This document shows, piece after piece, positions 55,687 to 64,000 of a stretch of DNA of 64,000 bases; position 1 is the first letter of the stretch, and every line of letters begins with the position of its first letter. Where the stretch lies: contig OZ244061.1 in the NCBI GenBank assembly GCA_965215475.1, forward strand, positions 1,860,001 to 1,924,000, in the 5' to 3' direction. This DNA comes from Bin80 sp965215475. GTDB lineage: Bacteria > Bacteroidota > Rhodothermia > Rhodothermales > Bin80. The notes beneath the pieces are model-generated. The model was not told the origin of the DNA. It saw only the letters and a program-made list of their open reading frames with translations, and made no database searches. A program made the translations under genes and the position numbers.

Positions 55687-57189
55687 TTAATCTGGACGCA
55701 TCAGAGGAAATAAGATCACGTCTCGGATACTTCTTTGATTGGTCATCAGCATAGCTAATCGATCAATACCTACCCCCAATCCGGCATTGGGAGGCATGCC
55801 ATACTCAAGTGCGCGGAGGTAATCATGGTCCATTTGCATTGCCTCAAGGTCTCCACCTTTTCGAAGACGAAGTTGTTCTTCAAAACGTCTTCGCTGATCA
55901 TCCGGGTCATTTAGTTCGCTGAATGCGTTACACAATTCTTTTCCCCCGGCAAACATTTCAAATCGCTCGACGAGTCCATCCAAACTCCGATGCCGCTTGG
56001 CAAGTGGACTTAGCTCAAGTGGATAATCCGTGATGAATGTAGGCTGAATCAGACTAGGTTCAACCTTTGAACTAAAGATTTCATCCAGTAACTTGCCGAC
56101 TCCCATTGAGGAAGATGTCTCTAGATTCAGAGATTCGGCTACTCTATGCATCTCATCACGGTTTTTTTGATACAGGTCATGTCCGGTTTTTTTCTTGATC
56201 GCTTCGAAGAATGGAATCCGCGGCCATGGCCGTTCAAAAGAAATCTTTTCTTCTCCCCATTGAATGCGAGACGAGCTATGAAGAGTTATCGCAACCGATT
56301 CAATTAACTCCTCTACCAGATCCATCATCCAGACATAATCTTTGAATGCAACGTACAGCTCCAGCATGGTGAACTCTGGATTATGGAATCGACTCAATCC
56401 TTCATTCCTGAAGTCTTTGGCAATCTCATATACCCCATCAAATCCTCCGACAATACACCGTTTAAGGTAAAGCTCATCGGCAATACGCATGTAAAGTGGC
56501 ATGTCTAGCGCATTATGATGCGTCTTGAAAGGTCGGGCCGACGCTCCTCCATAGACAGGTTGCAGTACTGGCGTTTCAACTTCAATAAAGCCTTGCTCGT
56601 CAAGAAACGTTCGAATGGCTGTAATCATTCGTGCACGTTGGGCAAAGACTTCCCGGACATGTGGATTCACCGTTAAATCTACATAGCGCTGCCGGTATCG
56701 AAATTCTTTTTCTGTGACCTCATCAAATACAGTCCCTTCCTGCTCCTTGACGATGGGAAGCGGACGCAAGGCCTTAGCCAGAAGCTCCAACTTCGATACA
56801 TGCACCGTGACCTCACCCATGCGCGTCTGAAATACATGTCCCTCAACTCCAACAATGTCCCCAATATGAATATGTCGTTTGATGATCTGATTATAAAATC
56901 CCTCCGGCATGTCATCTCTTTGAACATAGATCTGCATCCGCCCTGTTGCATCCTGAAGATCAAAAAAGGAGGCCTTTCCCATCACCCGCCGCCCCATCAG
57001 GCGACCAGCCAAAGAGACAGTCTTCACGGGAGCATTTTCATCAAATTCCTCCAAAACAGGAGCAATATGATCACTGACCGACCAGGCATATGGGTACGGA
57101 CTGATGCCATTGGCTTCCAAGGCTTCTCTTGACTGCCGGCGTACTTGCTCTTGGTCTGAAAACTGACGTGGCTGAAAACTATCCGTCAT
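55687..57189 (-). CDS. lysS: Lysyl-tRNA synthetase, class II
   Basis: A 500-residue class II synthetase. An N-terminal OB-fold anticodon-binding domain (VSLAGRLMGRRVMGKASFFDLQD, IVGVEGHVFQTRMGEVTVHV) is followed by the catalytic domain: motif 1 near FLDEQGFIEVETPVLQPVYGGASARPF (split here), motif 2 EIAKDFRNEGLSRFHNPEFTMLE in part, and motif 3 GLGVGIDRLAML. Normal length and complete. The 5' end overlaps the stop of the cyclophilin gene by 11 bp, so both are co-transcribed on the minus strand with the small gene at 57916. Confidence 0.96.
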   Translation of the reverse strand: MTDSFQPRQFSDQEQVRRQSREALEANGISPYPYAWSVSDHIAPVLEEFDENAPVKTVSLAGRLMGRRVMGKASFFDLQDATGRMQIYVQRDDMPEGFYNQIIKRHIHIGDIVGVEGHVFQTRMGEVTVHVSKLELLAKALRPLPIVKEQEGTVFDEVTEKEFRYRQRYVDLTVNPHVREVFAQRARMITAIRTFLDEQGFIEVETPVLQPVYGGASARPFKTHHNALDMPLYMRIADELYLKRCIVGGFDGVYEIAKDFRNEGLSRFHNPEFTMLELYVAFKDYVWMMDLVEELIESVAITLHSSSRIQWGEEKISFERPWPRIPFFEAIKKKTGHDLYQKNRDEMHRVAESLNLETSSSMGVGKLLDEIFSSKVEPSLIQPTFITDYPLELSPLAKRHRSLDGLVERFEMFAGGKELCNAFSELNDPDDQRRRFEEQLRLRKGGDLEAMQMDHDYLRALEYGMPPNAGLGVGIDRLAMLMTNQRSIRDVILFPLMRPD

Positions 57190-57919
57190 AACCGGGTAAT
57201 GGGCGAACTACCATTTTAACCTCTACCATGGGCATATCTCCCATAGGGCTACCTGGCTGACCGGCTCGATTCGGAGTCAGTACTCTTGTGATTCGATCCA
57301 TCACTTCATAGCCCTCCACCAACTCTCCAAAAACTGTATACATACCATCAAGCATGGGGGCGCCTCCTTCACTTGTATAGGTGGCTCTAGCTTCGGCAGA
57401 GTACTCAAATGTTGAGTCGGGAATCATCTGCTGCGCTCGGCTCTGCATTTGGTCCAGAACTTCCTCAGGATAAATACTCCCATGAACAATATAAAACTGA
57501 CTCCCATTGGACTCCCGTTCCGGGTTCACATTATCCCCCGAACGCGCGGTTGCTAGTGCACCTCGCTTATGATAACGTCCTGGGAGAATTTCTGCAGGCA
57601 GAGTATAGTCAGGCCCGCCCATCCCATCATTTGTAGGATCGTCATCCTTTGAATTTGGATCGCCTCCCTGAATCATAAATCCACCAATTACACGATGGAA
57701 CGTCGTTCCGTCAAAAAATCCCTCGTTCGCAAGCTTTTTGAAGTTATCCCTGTGAACCGGTGTGTCGTCATAGAGCTCTATCACCATCGTTCCCATAGAA
57801 GTGGAGATCTGGAAGAAATTGGTCGTGGGGAGCCCATTGACGGTCTGTGTCTGACAGCTACTGGTCGTCATTATTACAAGTATAGACAGGGGGCAGAATA
57901 AAAATTGAATAAATTTCAT
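57179..57919 (-). CDS. Periplasmic cyclophilin-type peptidylprolyl isomerase, lipoprotein
   Basis: A 246-residue proline isomerase that helps folding outside the cytoplasm. The signal peptide ends in a lipobox-like TTSSC (C22). The cyclophilin fold is shown by GTMVIELYDDTPVHRDNF, FHRVIGGFMIQGGDP, GALATARSGDNVNPERESNGSQF in part (active-site and substrate residues) and YTVFGELVEGYEVMDRI. An insertion of about 35 residues (PEEVLDQMQSRAQQMIPD and following) sits before the GMYTVFG strand, typical of Bacteroidota homologues. Overlaps lysS downstream by 11 bp and the small gene upstream by 4 bp. Confidence 0.9.
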   Translation of the reverse strand: MKFIQFLFCPLSILVIMTTSSCQTQTVNGLPTTNFFQISTSMGTMVIELYDDTPVHRDNFKKLANEGFFDGTTFHRVIGGFMIQGGDPNSKDDDPTNDGMGGPDYTLPAEILPGRYHKRGALATARSGDNVNPERESNGSQFYIVHGSIYPEEVLDQMQSRAQQMIPDSTFEYSAEARATYTSEGGAPMLDGMYTVFGELVEGYEVMDRITRVLTPNRAGQPGSPMGDMPMVEVKMVVRPLPGYDG

Positions 57920-58284
57920 GGATTCAGATAATGATCAAAATATCGGAGAATTCCTGCGCGTAACAATAGATCCTGCTGTGCAGAGCTCATATTTTCTGGC
58001 AAATCTTCATGGGGTTCCCAAATCCAGTAGCCATCCACTTCCTGTCCCACCCTCTCAAAACATCCGAGACATTCCAGAACACAATAGGTACCTTCATTGA
58101 CCAGACGCTGTTTTGACGCTTTATCTAAATCAGGTTCGAATTCTCGCCCGGATTCATGCAGACCCACAAGAAAAAGAATTCCATCAAGATCGTCGGAGCA
58201 CCCAAGAGTCTTGTCTAGCCATTCCCTCAATTTCGGCCATACCTCAGCGACGGCAATCTCATCCAGTTCAAAAATGTGCGCCAC
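57916..58284 (-). CDS. Small protein of unknown function, start uncertain
   Basis: At least 122 residues, not recognised. From the GTG at 58284 it reads AHIFELDEIAVAEVWPKL, GILFLVGLHESGREFEPDLDKASK, VLECLGCFERVGQEVDGYWIWEP, and ends ILRYFDHYLNP. The frame stays open upstream of the GTG with protein-like content (KYTITSEDGY, EFPVLVGGVSTIITAV) to beyond 58370, yet contains no ATG, GTG or TTG there, while an ATG-ATG lies one frame off at 58380-58385. So the true start may be lost or shifted. Its stop overlaps the cyclophilin ATG, making it the first gene of the small-gene, cyclophilin, lysS transcript. Confidence 0.6.
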   Translation of the reverse strand: MAHIFELDEIAVAEVWPKLREWLDKTLGCSDDLDGILFLVGLHESGREFEPDLDKASKQRLVNEGTYCVLECLGCFERVGQEVDGYWIWEPHEDLPENMSSAQQDLLLRAGILRYFDHYLNP

Positions 58285-58394
58285 GGCAGTGATTATTGTA
58301 GAAACCCCGCCAACAAGAACGGGGAATTCTTGTTCCGTGTAACCATCTTCGGAGGTGATGGTATATTTGGTTTTTGCTACATCATTCCCAAAAA

Positions 58395-60713
58395 ATGAAC
58401 CGCACTTTCTTGCTGTTATCCATCAGCTTTCTAATTCCTTTCTCCGCTGAGGCACAATCCTTTGGTGGATCCATCGCAATAACGGATCATCATGTTTTTG
58501 TCGGTGAGACGGGAAATCTGGCGTTTCCCGGAGAAGTATATATCTATCCTCTCAACGACCCGGAAACCGAACCTTTTATTCTTTCTGTAAATCAGGATCT
58601 GGAACGATTTGGCCGATCCATTGCGGCACATGGTGAGACACTATTCGTCGGAGCCAGCGAGGCGAATGAGGCACGTGGAGCCGTTTATGTATTCCGCTAT
58701 AATGGTAGTACATGGCAACAGGTCGCACATCTTTCCGCCTCTGATGCAACCATTGGGGACCGATTTGGGGACTTCCTTGCACTTGATCATCAGACGATCT
58801 TGGTTGGGGCACCCGGTCGCATGCAATCCACCGGAGCGGTCTATGTATTTACTGAAAATGGGAATGGATCCTTTACGCAAACCGCCGTATTGACTGCACA
58901 AGATTCTGCTATTGGTGATGGTTTTGGGACTGCCCTAGCCATCGAAGACACTATTGCCGTGATCGGTGCACCCGCAAAATCTGACAATCAGGGAGCTGCC
59001 TATGCCTTCTTCTATGGATCGGATGGCTGGACCCAAGTCGGTAAACTCGCCCCTGACGTTCTGACCGAGCGAAGCAGGATGGGAATTTCGGTTGCACTTA
59101 ACCAAGGGCATCTATTTGCGGGCGCCCCCTTGCAGGAAGGGGGGCAGGGAATCGTTTTCGAGTATGCCTGGGATCCTGAGTCATCTCAATTTCGCGTATT
59201 GAATCAACTACACTCTTTGGATCCACAATCATCGACTCAGTTCGGTTCTGCTCTGGCCACCATGGATCATGAGCTCTGGGTGGGAGCAAATCGTAGTAAT
59301 CGAGGCAGAGGATCTGTCTACCGATTCATATCCAGTGAACAGGGATGGAGCAGTACTACAAACCTGGTCCCGGACGAATCGATTGGCCGTGGCGCCTTTG
59401 GAAGCCGTATTGCTGTTCTAGAAAACGTTGCCGTCATTGGAGCCGTTCGAATGGATTCCAGAGCTGGAGGAGCCATCCTTTTGGAGAAAAATGAGATGGG
59501 GGACTGGAAAGAAAAAGCGACTCTGGTCAACAAAGTGAAAGGACATGAAGCAATCACTGGGGGAGAAATCCGCTGCGCCTCAGGTATGGTATCCAGATGG
59601 CCCTGCAAAGACGTTGATATGACGGCATTTCTACCTCTTCCCGAAATGGGAGGAATCCGTGGATCCAGACTCAATGATCTCTGGGGGTGGACAGACCCGA
59701 ATACATCTAGGGAATATGCCTTGGTCGGACGTAACGATGGTACCTCTTTCGTGGAGGTCACCGATCCTGAAAACCCACGATATATCGGGGATCTTCCCAT
59801 GACAAATGGATCGGTTGCAAATGTATGGCGAGATGTAAAAGTCTATGCGGATCATGCCTTTATCGTCGCCGATGGGGCAGGACAACATGGTGTCCAAGTT
59901 TTTGATCTGAAACTGTTGCGTAATGTTGGAGAGAAGCCGGTAACGTTCCGTGAAACGGCACTCTACACAGGGATTGCCAGTGCACACAATATTGTCATTA
60001 ACGAAGAGACCGGGTTTGGTTTCGTTGTCGGTGCCAGCGGTGGCGGCGAGACCTGTGGTGGTGGCTTACATATGCTTGACCTGCGCGAAACACCAGATGT
60101 GATGTTTACTGGATGCTTTGCTGATCCCAATACCGGCCGACGTAAAACCGGCTATTCACATGATGCGCAATGCGTCGTCTATTCAGGACCTGACCTGACC
60201 TACAGTGGCAAAGAAATCTGTCTTGGATCCAATGAAACTGCACTCAGCATCGCAGATGTATCCGACAAGGAGAATCCAGTTACCATCTCTATGGCTGTCT
60301 ATCCCAAAGTAGCTTATGCACATCAAGGTTGGCTCACAGAGGATCATCGGTACTTTTACATGAATGATGAAGGTGATGAACCACAAGGATTGGTTGAAGG
60401 GACCAGAACCTTGGTCTGGGATGTTTCTGATCTGGATGATCCCATACTGGTCAGCGAATATGTTGCCAGCACCCCCGACACTGATCATAACCTCTATATC
60501 AAGGGAAATCTCATGTATCAATCGAATTATGGCGCCGGGCTTCGGATTCTTGATATCACGATTCCTGAATCTCCCGTGGAGATTGGCTTCTTTGAGCCTG
60601 GTCCAGGCTCAACCTCATGGAGTAACTATCCTTATTTCAAAAGTGGCACTCTGATTGTTACGAGCGGATCTGAGGGACTTTTTGTCCTCAAGAAACGTGA
60701 TCCGGATATTTAA
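58395..60713 (+). CDS. Secreted fusion of FG-GAP propeller and choice-of-anchor-B propeller
   Basis: A 772-residue exported protein. Residues 1-23 are a signal peptide (LLLSISFLIPFSAEAQ). About 25-385 is a seven-repeat FG-GAP propeller (FGRSIAAHGETLFVGAS, FGDFLALDHQTILVGAPG, FGTALAIEDTIAVIGAPA, FGSALATMDHELWVGAN). About 400-772 is a choice-of-anchor-B propeller (NDLWGWTDPNTSREYALVG, VWRDVKVYADHAFIVADG, SHDAQCVVYSGPDL, LGSNETALSIADVSDKENP). No sorting tail. The first half matches the protein at 28905, the second the one at 56, so it combines two modules found alone elsewhere. The ATG at 58395 is preferred over 58374. Divergent from the small gene at 57916. Confidence 0.83.
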   Translation: MNRTFLLLSISFLIPFSAEAQSFGGSIAITDHHVFVGETGNLAFPGEVYIYPLNDPETEPFILSVNQDLERFGRSIAAHGETLFVGASEANEARGAVYVFRYNGSTWQQVAHLSASDATIGDRFGDFLALDHQTILVGAPGRMQSTGAVYVFTENGNGSFTQTAVLTAQDSAIGDGFGTALAIEDTIAVIGAPAKSDNQGAAYAFFYGSDGWTQVGKLAPDVLTERSRMGISVALNQGHLFAGAPLQEGGQGIVFEYAWDPESSQFRVLNQLHSLDPQSSTQFGSALATMDHELWVGANRSNRGRGSVYRFISSEQGWSSTTNLVPDESIGRGAFGSRIAVLENVAVIGAVRMDSRAGGAILLEKNEMGDWKEKATLVNKVKGHEAITGGEIRCASGMVSRWPCKDVDMTAFLPLPEMGGIRGSRLNDLWGWTDPNTSREYALVGRNDGTSFVEVTDPENPRYIGDLPMTNGSVANVWRDVKVYADHAFIVADGAGQHGVQVFDLKLLRNVGEKPVTFRETALYTGIASAHNIVINEETGFGFVVGASGGGETCGGGLHMLDLRETPDVMFTGCFADPNTGRRKTGYSHDAQCVVYSGPDLTYSGKEICLGSNETALSIADVSDKENPVTISMAVYPKVAYAHQGWLTEDHRYFYMNDEGDEPQGLVEGTRTLVWDVSDLDDPILVSEYVASTPDTDHNLYIKGNLMYQSNYGAGLRILDITIPESPVEIGFFEPGPGSTSWSNYPYFKSGTLIVTSGSEGLFVLKKRDPDI

Positions 60714-60861
60714 GCAGTTTTCTCCCTCTCACCTACAGATTTATACCGATCAACGATCATGCGATTGATCCCGTAATGAGATATAAAGCTCCCCTCAGAG
60801 GTTTGCCGAGATTGTATGCGAAACTATATGTGAGAACGTAGAATTATTTCGACGTCGTCAA

Positions 60862-61926
60862 TCAGTCGGCAAGTGTTGTACCAAGCCCTGGTTCTTCCAG
60901 AAGATGTAGAGATCCATTCAACAGGGTAAACCCACCTAGTGCCACATCTTTTGAAAGATCAAAACTTCCATCCAGATCTAGATACCGCGTCTGGGGACAC
61001 GCATATGCAGTGTGCAACGCAGCCGCAATACTAATTACGCTCTCATCCATGCAACCCCACATCAGGTCAATCCCGGCTAATGCTGCTAGATCTGCGATAT
61101 CCAGGGCACCTGTGATGCCGGCACATTTCATAAGCTTGATATTCCAAATTCCGAATGGATTCTCTACCGTAAGCTGAAGAGCATCCATGGAATTATGGAG
61201 GCTTTCGTCCGCCGCCATAAGGCGTCGAGCTTCCCCCGACAAGTTGAGCATCTCTTCCTCTTTTCCTCTGTCCAAGGGCTGTTCAATCAGCTCCAGATCC
61301 AATCGGTGCGCCTCATGAGAAAGAGACATGGTCTGTTCAATCGTATACCCCTGATTCGCATCAACACGAATATCAACCCCCTCTGGATATGTCGATCGTA
61401 GAACCCGCAGACGCTCAAGATCTTCCTCGTAATCTAGCCCTAGCTTGACTTTCAGGCACTTGAATCCTCGCGCAAGGTATTCACGGGCTTCCTTTAGTGT
61501 TTCTTCCAGGGGAAGAATTCCAATCGTAATTGAGGTAGGAAGTGGCTTCATCAATGAGCCGAGCATGGAGGCTACCGAAACGTTCATACTCCGACCCAAA
61601 AGATCATGGAGTGCCATATCCATAGCTGCCACCGCAGAGGGATATTGCGAACATTCTGATTGCAACTGCCTGGCTAATCTCCGAAGCATTCCAGGATCCT
61701 GCCCTTTCAAGATATCACGTGTGGCAGCATCCATCACTCCGAGACATTCGTCTGCCTTTTCGGAAGTGACGGCCGTCGGAGCTGCACATCCTAAACCCAA
61801 AACTCCTGAACTGCTCTCCAAGCGCACAAAATGCAGATCAACGGCACTGACTTCCCGCGTTGCAATCACATAGGGGCGGGTTAAAGGAAGATGCTCCGTC
61901 CAGACCTCCACCTCTTGAATAATCAT
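60862..61926 (-). CDS. Dipeptide epimerase (L-Ala-D/L-Glu epimerase type), enolase superfamily
   Basis: A 354-residue enzyme of the muconate-lactonising subgroup. The two catalytic lysines are K161 in the K159-V-K161 motif (FKCLKVKLGL) and K264 (WNIKLMKC); metal ligands are D189 (RVDANQGY), E215 (LELIEQPL) and D240 (MAADES). This arrangement is typical for Ala-Glu epimerases, which act on dipeptides released from peptidoglycan; the exact dipeptide cannot be told from sequence. It overlaps the DUF1611 gene upstream by ATGA, a pairing seen repeatedly in this group and supporting cell-wall peptide recycling. Confidence 0.88.
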   Translation of the reverse strand: MIIQEVEVWTEHLPLTRPYVIATREVSAVDLHFVRLESSSGVLGLGCAAPTAVTSEKADECLGVMDAATRDILKGQDPGMLRRLARQLQSECSQYPSAVAAMDMALHDLLGRSMNVSVASMLGSLMKPLPTSITIGILPLEETLKEAREYLARGFKCLKVKLGLDYEEDLERLRVLRSTYPEGVDIRVDANQGYTIEQTMSLSHEAHRLDLELIEQPLDRGKEEEMLNLSGEARRLMAADESLHNSMDALQLTVENPFGIWNIKLMKCAGITGALDIADLAALAGIDLMWGCMDESVISIAAALHTAYACPQTRYLDLDGSFDLSKDVALGGFTLLNGSLHLLEEPGLGTTLAD

Positions 61927-62969
61927 TTGCCAAGCTTTTGCCGGATTACACCAACCAATCGATCGATGCCCTCCTCCATTGGTCTCACCACCGGGATTCC
62001 ATGCTGTGCTTCCAACTCTTTGGACATCTGCAAAGATTGCGCATCATCAAGCCCTTTCGTAAACAGCGAAATCCCCCATACCTCCGATCCCAAAAGGTGA
62101 ATGAGTTCTAGCTCCTCTGAAAAGGAGGGAATCCTACAGTCCAGATCCTCAAACCCTTCAAAGTGAAGACGTGCCGGAGCATGTTGTAGAATGACTCCCG
62201 TTGCCCGTGCCGAGCAAATCAGCTCGGATCCAGCAGGTCCGGCTGGATTGCGAAGAGCAGACTGCCCCTCAAGAAGGATGACCTCTGGGCTTTCATTTTG
62301 ATAGCATTCCACGATAGCACGCTCCAACTCACCCGAAACAAAATCATTAAGGGTTGCATCAAAAATAAACCCATATTTCAACCCCTGTAACCAACCCGTC
62401 TGCCCCGTATAGATGACCTCTGCGCGCACACCCTGCTCATGAAGGCCTTCCCGTAAGCTCATTGCCGTCGTCCGCTTTCCGATTGCACAATCCATTCCAA
62501 GAACTGCAATCCGGGGAACAGGTACCGACAGAATTTTACCTGACCAAAATTGTAGCTCGGTGGTAGGGCGAGGTTTGCGAAGATCAATGATACCTCCAGA
62601 TGCCAGATTCACCAATTCCTCGTCGTCTGAAAGAAGTTGATGTAATCCATTTACCAGCTGCAGTCCGGCAGATGCCGCCGTCAATAGTTCCACGCGCAGA
62701 GAATCTGGAAGTATTCCACCGACCGTTGCAACTCCGATAATACAGTGTGTTGGAGTACAGTGCGCCAAAGCCTCCGAAACTGAACTGTAGAGGGGAATCC
62801 CTCTATTACGTCGGTCCAGTACGAATCCTGCATCCTGTCCTGCATAATCTGGATCTATCACCCCTAAAATCTCGTAGCGACTGGGGCCGCGCAGCAAGCC
62901 ATGGGTCGTTTTTGCAAAAACGCTACCAAATAGCCCATTCGTAAGTATAAGCGCACTTTCCTTCATCAA
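61923..62969 (-). CDS. DUF1611-family P-loop protein
   Basis: A 348-residue cytosolic protein. Residues 1-140 form a Rossmann-like N-terminal domain (YEILGVIDPDYAGQDAG, HCIIGVATVGGILPDSLR). The C-terminal domain has a P-loop-like VLGMDCAIGKRTTAMSL, EVIYTGQTGWLQGLKYG, VILLEGQSALRNPAGPAGSELI and LQHAPARLHFEGFED. Function is not established; it is commonly encoded beside dipeptide epimerases, as here with a 4-bp overlap. It is the first gene of the pair; its promoter should lie in the 115 bp shared with the divergent glgP. Confidence 0.82.
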   Translation of the reverse strand: MMKESALILTNGLFGSVFAKTTHGLLRGPSRYEILGVIDPDYAGQDAGFVLDRRNRGIPLYSSVSEALAHCTPTHCIIGVATVGGILPDSLRVELLTAASAGLQLVNGLHQLLSDDEELVNLASGGIIDLRKPRPTTELQFWSGKILSVPVPRIAVLGMDCAIGKRTTAMSLREGLHEQGVRAEVIYTGQTGWLQGLKYGFIFDATLNDFVSGELERAIVECYQNESPEVILLEGQSALRNPAGPAGSELICSARATGVILQHAPARLHFEGFEDLDCRIPSFSEELELIHLLGSEVWGISLFTKGLDDAQSLQMSKELEAQHGIPVVRPMEEGIDRLVGVIRQKLGK

Positions 62970-63084
62970 TTCCGATCTTTAAAGTCAGTTAATGACGTGA
63001 ATCTTGAGCTTAAGGATTTTATCCTTTTCAGGACTCCTGTTCTACGCTTCAGTTCCGAAACTCTCTACGATTATACAAGATAAA

Positions 63085-64000
63085 TCATGATTCCCAAACC
63101 CGTACGAATTTTCACCAATGCTCCATCATTGCCTTCCGCATTAGAAAGACTGCAGGAACTCGCGTACAACGTCCGATGGGCTTGGGATGAGGGCACCATT
63201 TCTCTTTTTCGAAGACTGGATGCCGATCTTTGGGAAAGCTCAGGACATAATCCCGTTCGGATGTTAGCCGAAGTCTCCTCTTCCCGGCTAGAAGAACTCG
63301 CGAACGATGAAGGCTTTGTTGCTCATCTGAATGAAGTGTGTGGTTCCTTTGACACGTACATGGAAGCAAACTCAACCTGGTACTCACGCACCCACTCATC
63401 CGATCATTTGTTAGCAGCCTACTTCTCCGCAGAGTTCGGGATCACGGAATGTCTCTCGATTTTTGCAGGGGGGCTTGGAGTTCTCGCCGGAGATCATCTA
63501 AAGAGTGCTAGTGATCTTGGAGTTCCCATTGTTGGCGTTGGTCTGATGTACCAACAGGGATACTTCAGTCAGTATCTCGATGCGAAGGGCTGGCAAAAAG
63601 AATCGTACATCCAAAATGATTTTGCCAGTCTTCCGCTGACCTTAGAGCACGGAGAGCACGGGATCCCCCTGCAAGTAGATGTAGAAATCGGGAATCGTAC
63701 CGTATATGCTCGGATCTGGAGGCTACAGGTTGGACGAATTCCCCTGTACTTACTCGATACCAATTTCAATGCCAATGACCATGACGAGGATCGAAATTTG
63801 ACAGATTACCTCTACGGAGGGGGAAATGAACTTCGTATCCGACAAGAGATTATTCTCGGGATTGGTGGCTATCGTGCACTGGAATTACTGGGCCTCAAAC
63901 CTCAGGTGTATCATTTGAATGAGGGGCACTCTGCATTTCTAACTCTGGACCGCACCAGACAACTCATGCAAGAACATGATTTATCCTTCCATGAGGCTCG
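63085..64000 (+). CDS. glgP: Alpha-glucan phosphorylase, 5' part (cut by window end)
   Basis: The first 305 codons; the gene runs off the window. It begins IPKPVRIFTNAPSLPSALERL, the N-terminal DUF3417 domain of the alpha-glucan/maltodextrin phosphorylases of the short bacterial type, then AAYFSAEFGITECLSIFAGG, LGVLAGDHLKSASDLGVPIVG, LMYQQGYFSQYLDAKGWQ, LLDTNFNANDHDEDRNLTDYLYGGG and YHLNEGHSAFL, all strong family signatures. It releases glucose-1-phosphate from glycogen or maltodextrins using PLP, whose binding lysine would be beyond the edge. Divergent from the DUF1611 gene. Confidence 0.93.

Overview
The window looks like a chromosomal segment of a marine-type member of the Bacteroidota, most likely the Rhodothermota/Balneolota side. 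This is an inference from three things: a type IX secretion C-terminal sorting domain (56-1651), an operon of FG-GAP/UnbV surface lipoproteins (42454-51367), and the set of housekeeping genes. Base composition looks close to 50% G+C by eye. No tRNA, rRNA or CRISPR array was recognised. About forty protein genes are present, mostly ordinary core genes, interrupted by one mobile and defence island at about 30.7-42.4 kb.

Layout: 0-5 kb holds a secreted beta-propeller protein, an RqcH/NFACT ribosome-rescue factor, undecaprenyl-pyrophosphate phosphatase and an EcsC-family protein closed by a clear terminator. 5.2-11.5 kb is a three-gene sugar operon on the minus strand: sugar porter, secreted TIM-barrel glycosidase and a very large phosphorylase-like protein. 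11.5-12.6 kb is a decayed transposon patch. 12.6-20 kb carries glyQS, a beta-propeller gene broken by one TGA, a membrane-anchored unknown, rho, rnhB and aroK. 20.1-30.7 kb is a long plus-strand run: glycosyltransferase fusion, accA, nadC, M20 amidase, polyprenyl glycosylphosphotransferase, ABC-F ATPase, FG-GAP protein and pnuC.

The island: two 2,535-bp copies of one IS4-superfamily element, same orientation and differing at only two bases that I could see, flank a 6.5-kb segment. Each copy has its own 8-bp target duplication, so each arrived separately and the pair is not a composite transposon. Their 763-residue transposase joins an N-terminal DruA-like (DUF4338) domain to a Tn5/IS4-type DDE transposase. 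Between the copies lie an AAA+ ATPase and a subtilisin-like protease in the arrangement of IetAS, a toxin-antitoxin and anti-phage pair, followed by an ISL3 element inserted into a DNA methyltransferase gene that overlaps an IS1595-type transposase gene by ATGA. IS copy 1 lies in the last codons of ietS. The original 3' end can be read on the far side of the element, showing that the protease lost five native residues and gained two.

42.4-64 kb: a four-gene operon of overlapping lipoprotein genes (three UnbV/FG-GAP paralogues and a small lipoprotein), an S9 peptidase, queG, lysS, a periplasmic cyclophilin, a small unknown, an FG-GAP/choice-of-anchor-B fusion protein, the dipeptide epimerase/DUF1611 pair, and the 5' part of an alpha-glucan phosphorylase gene cut by the window edge.
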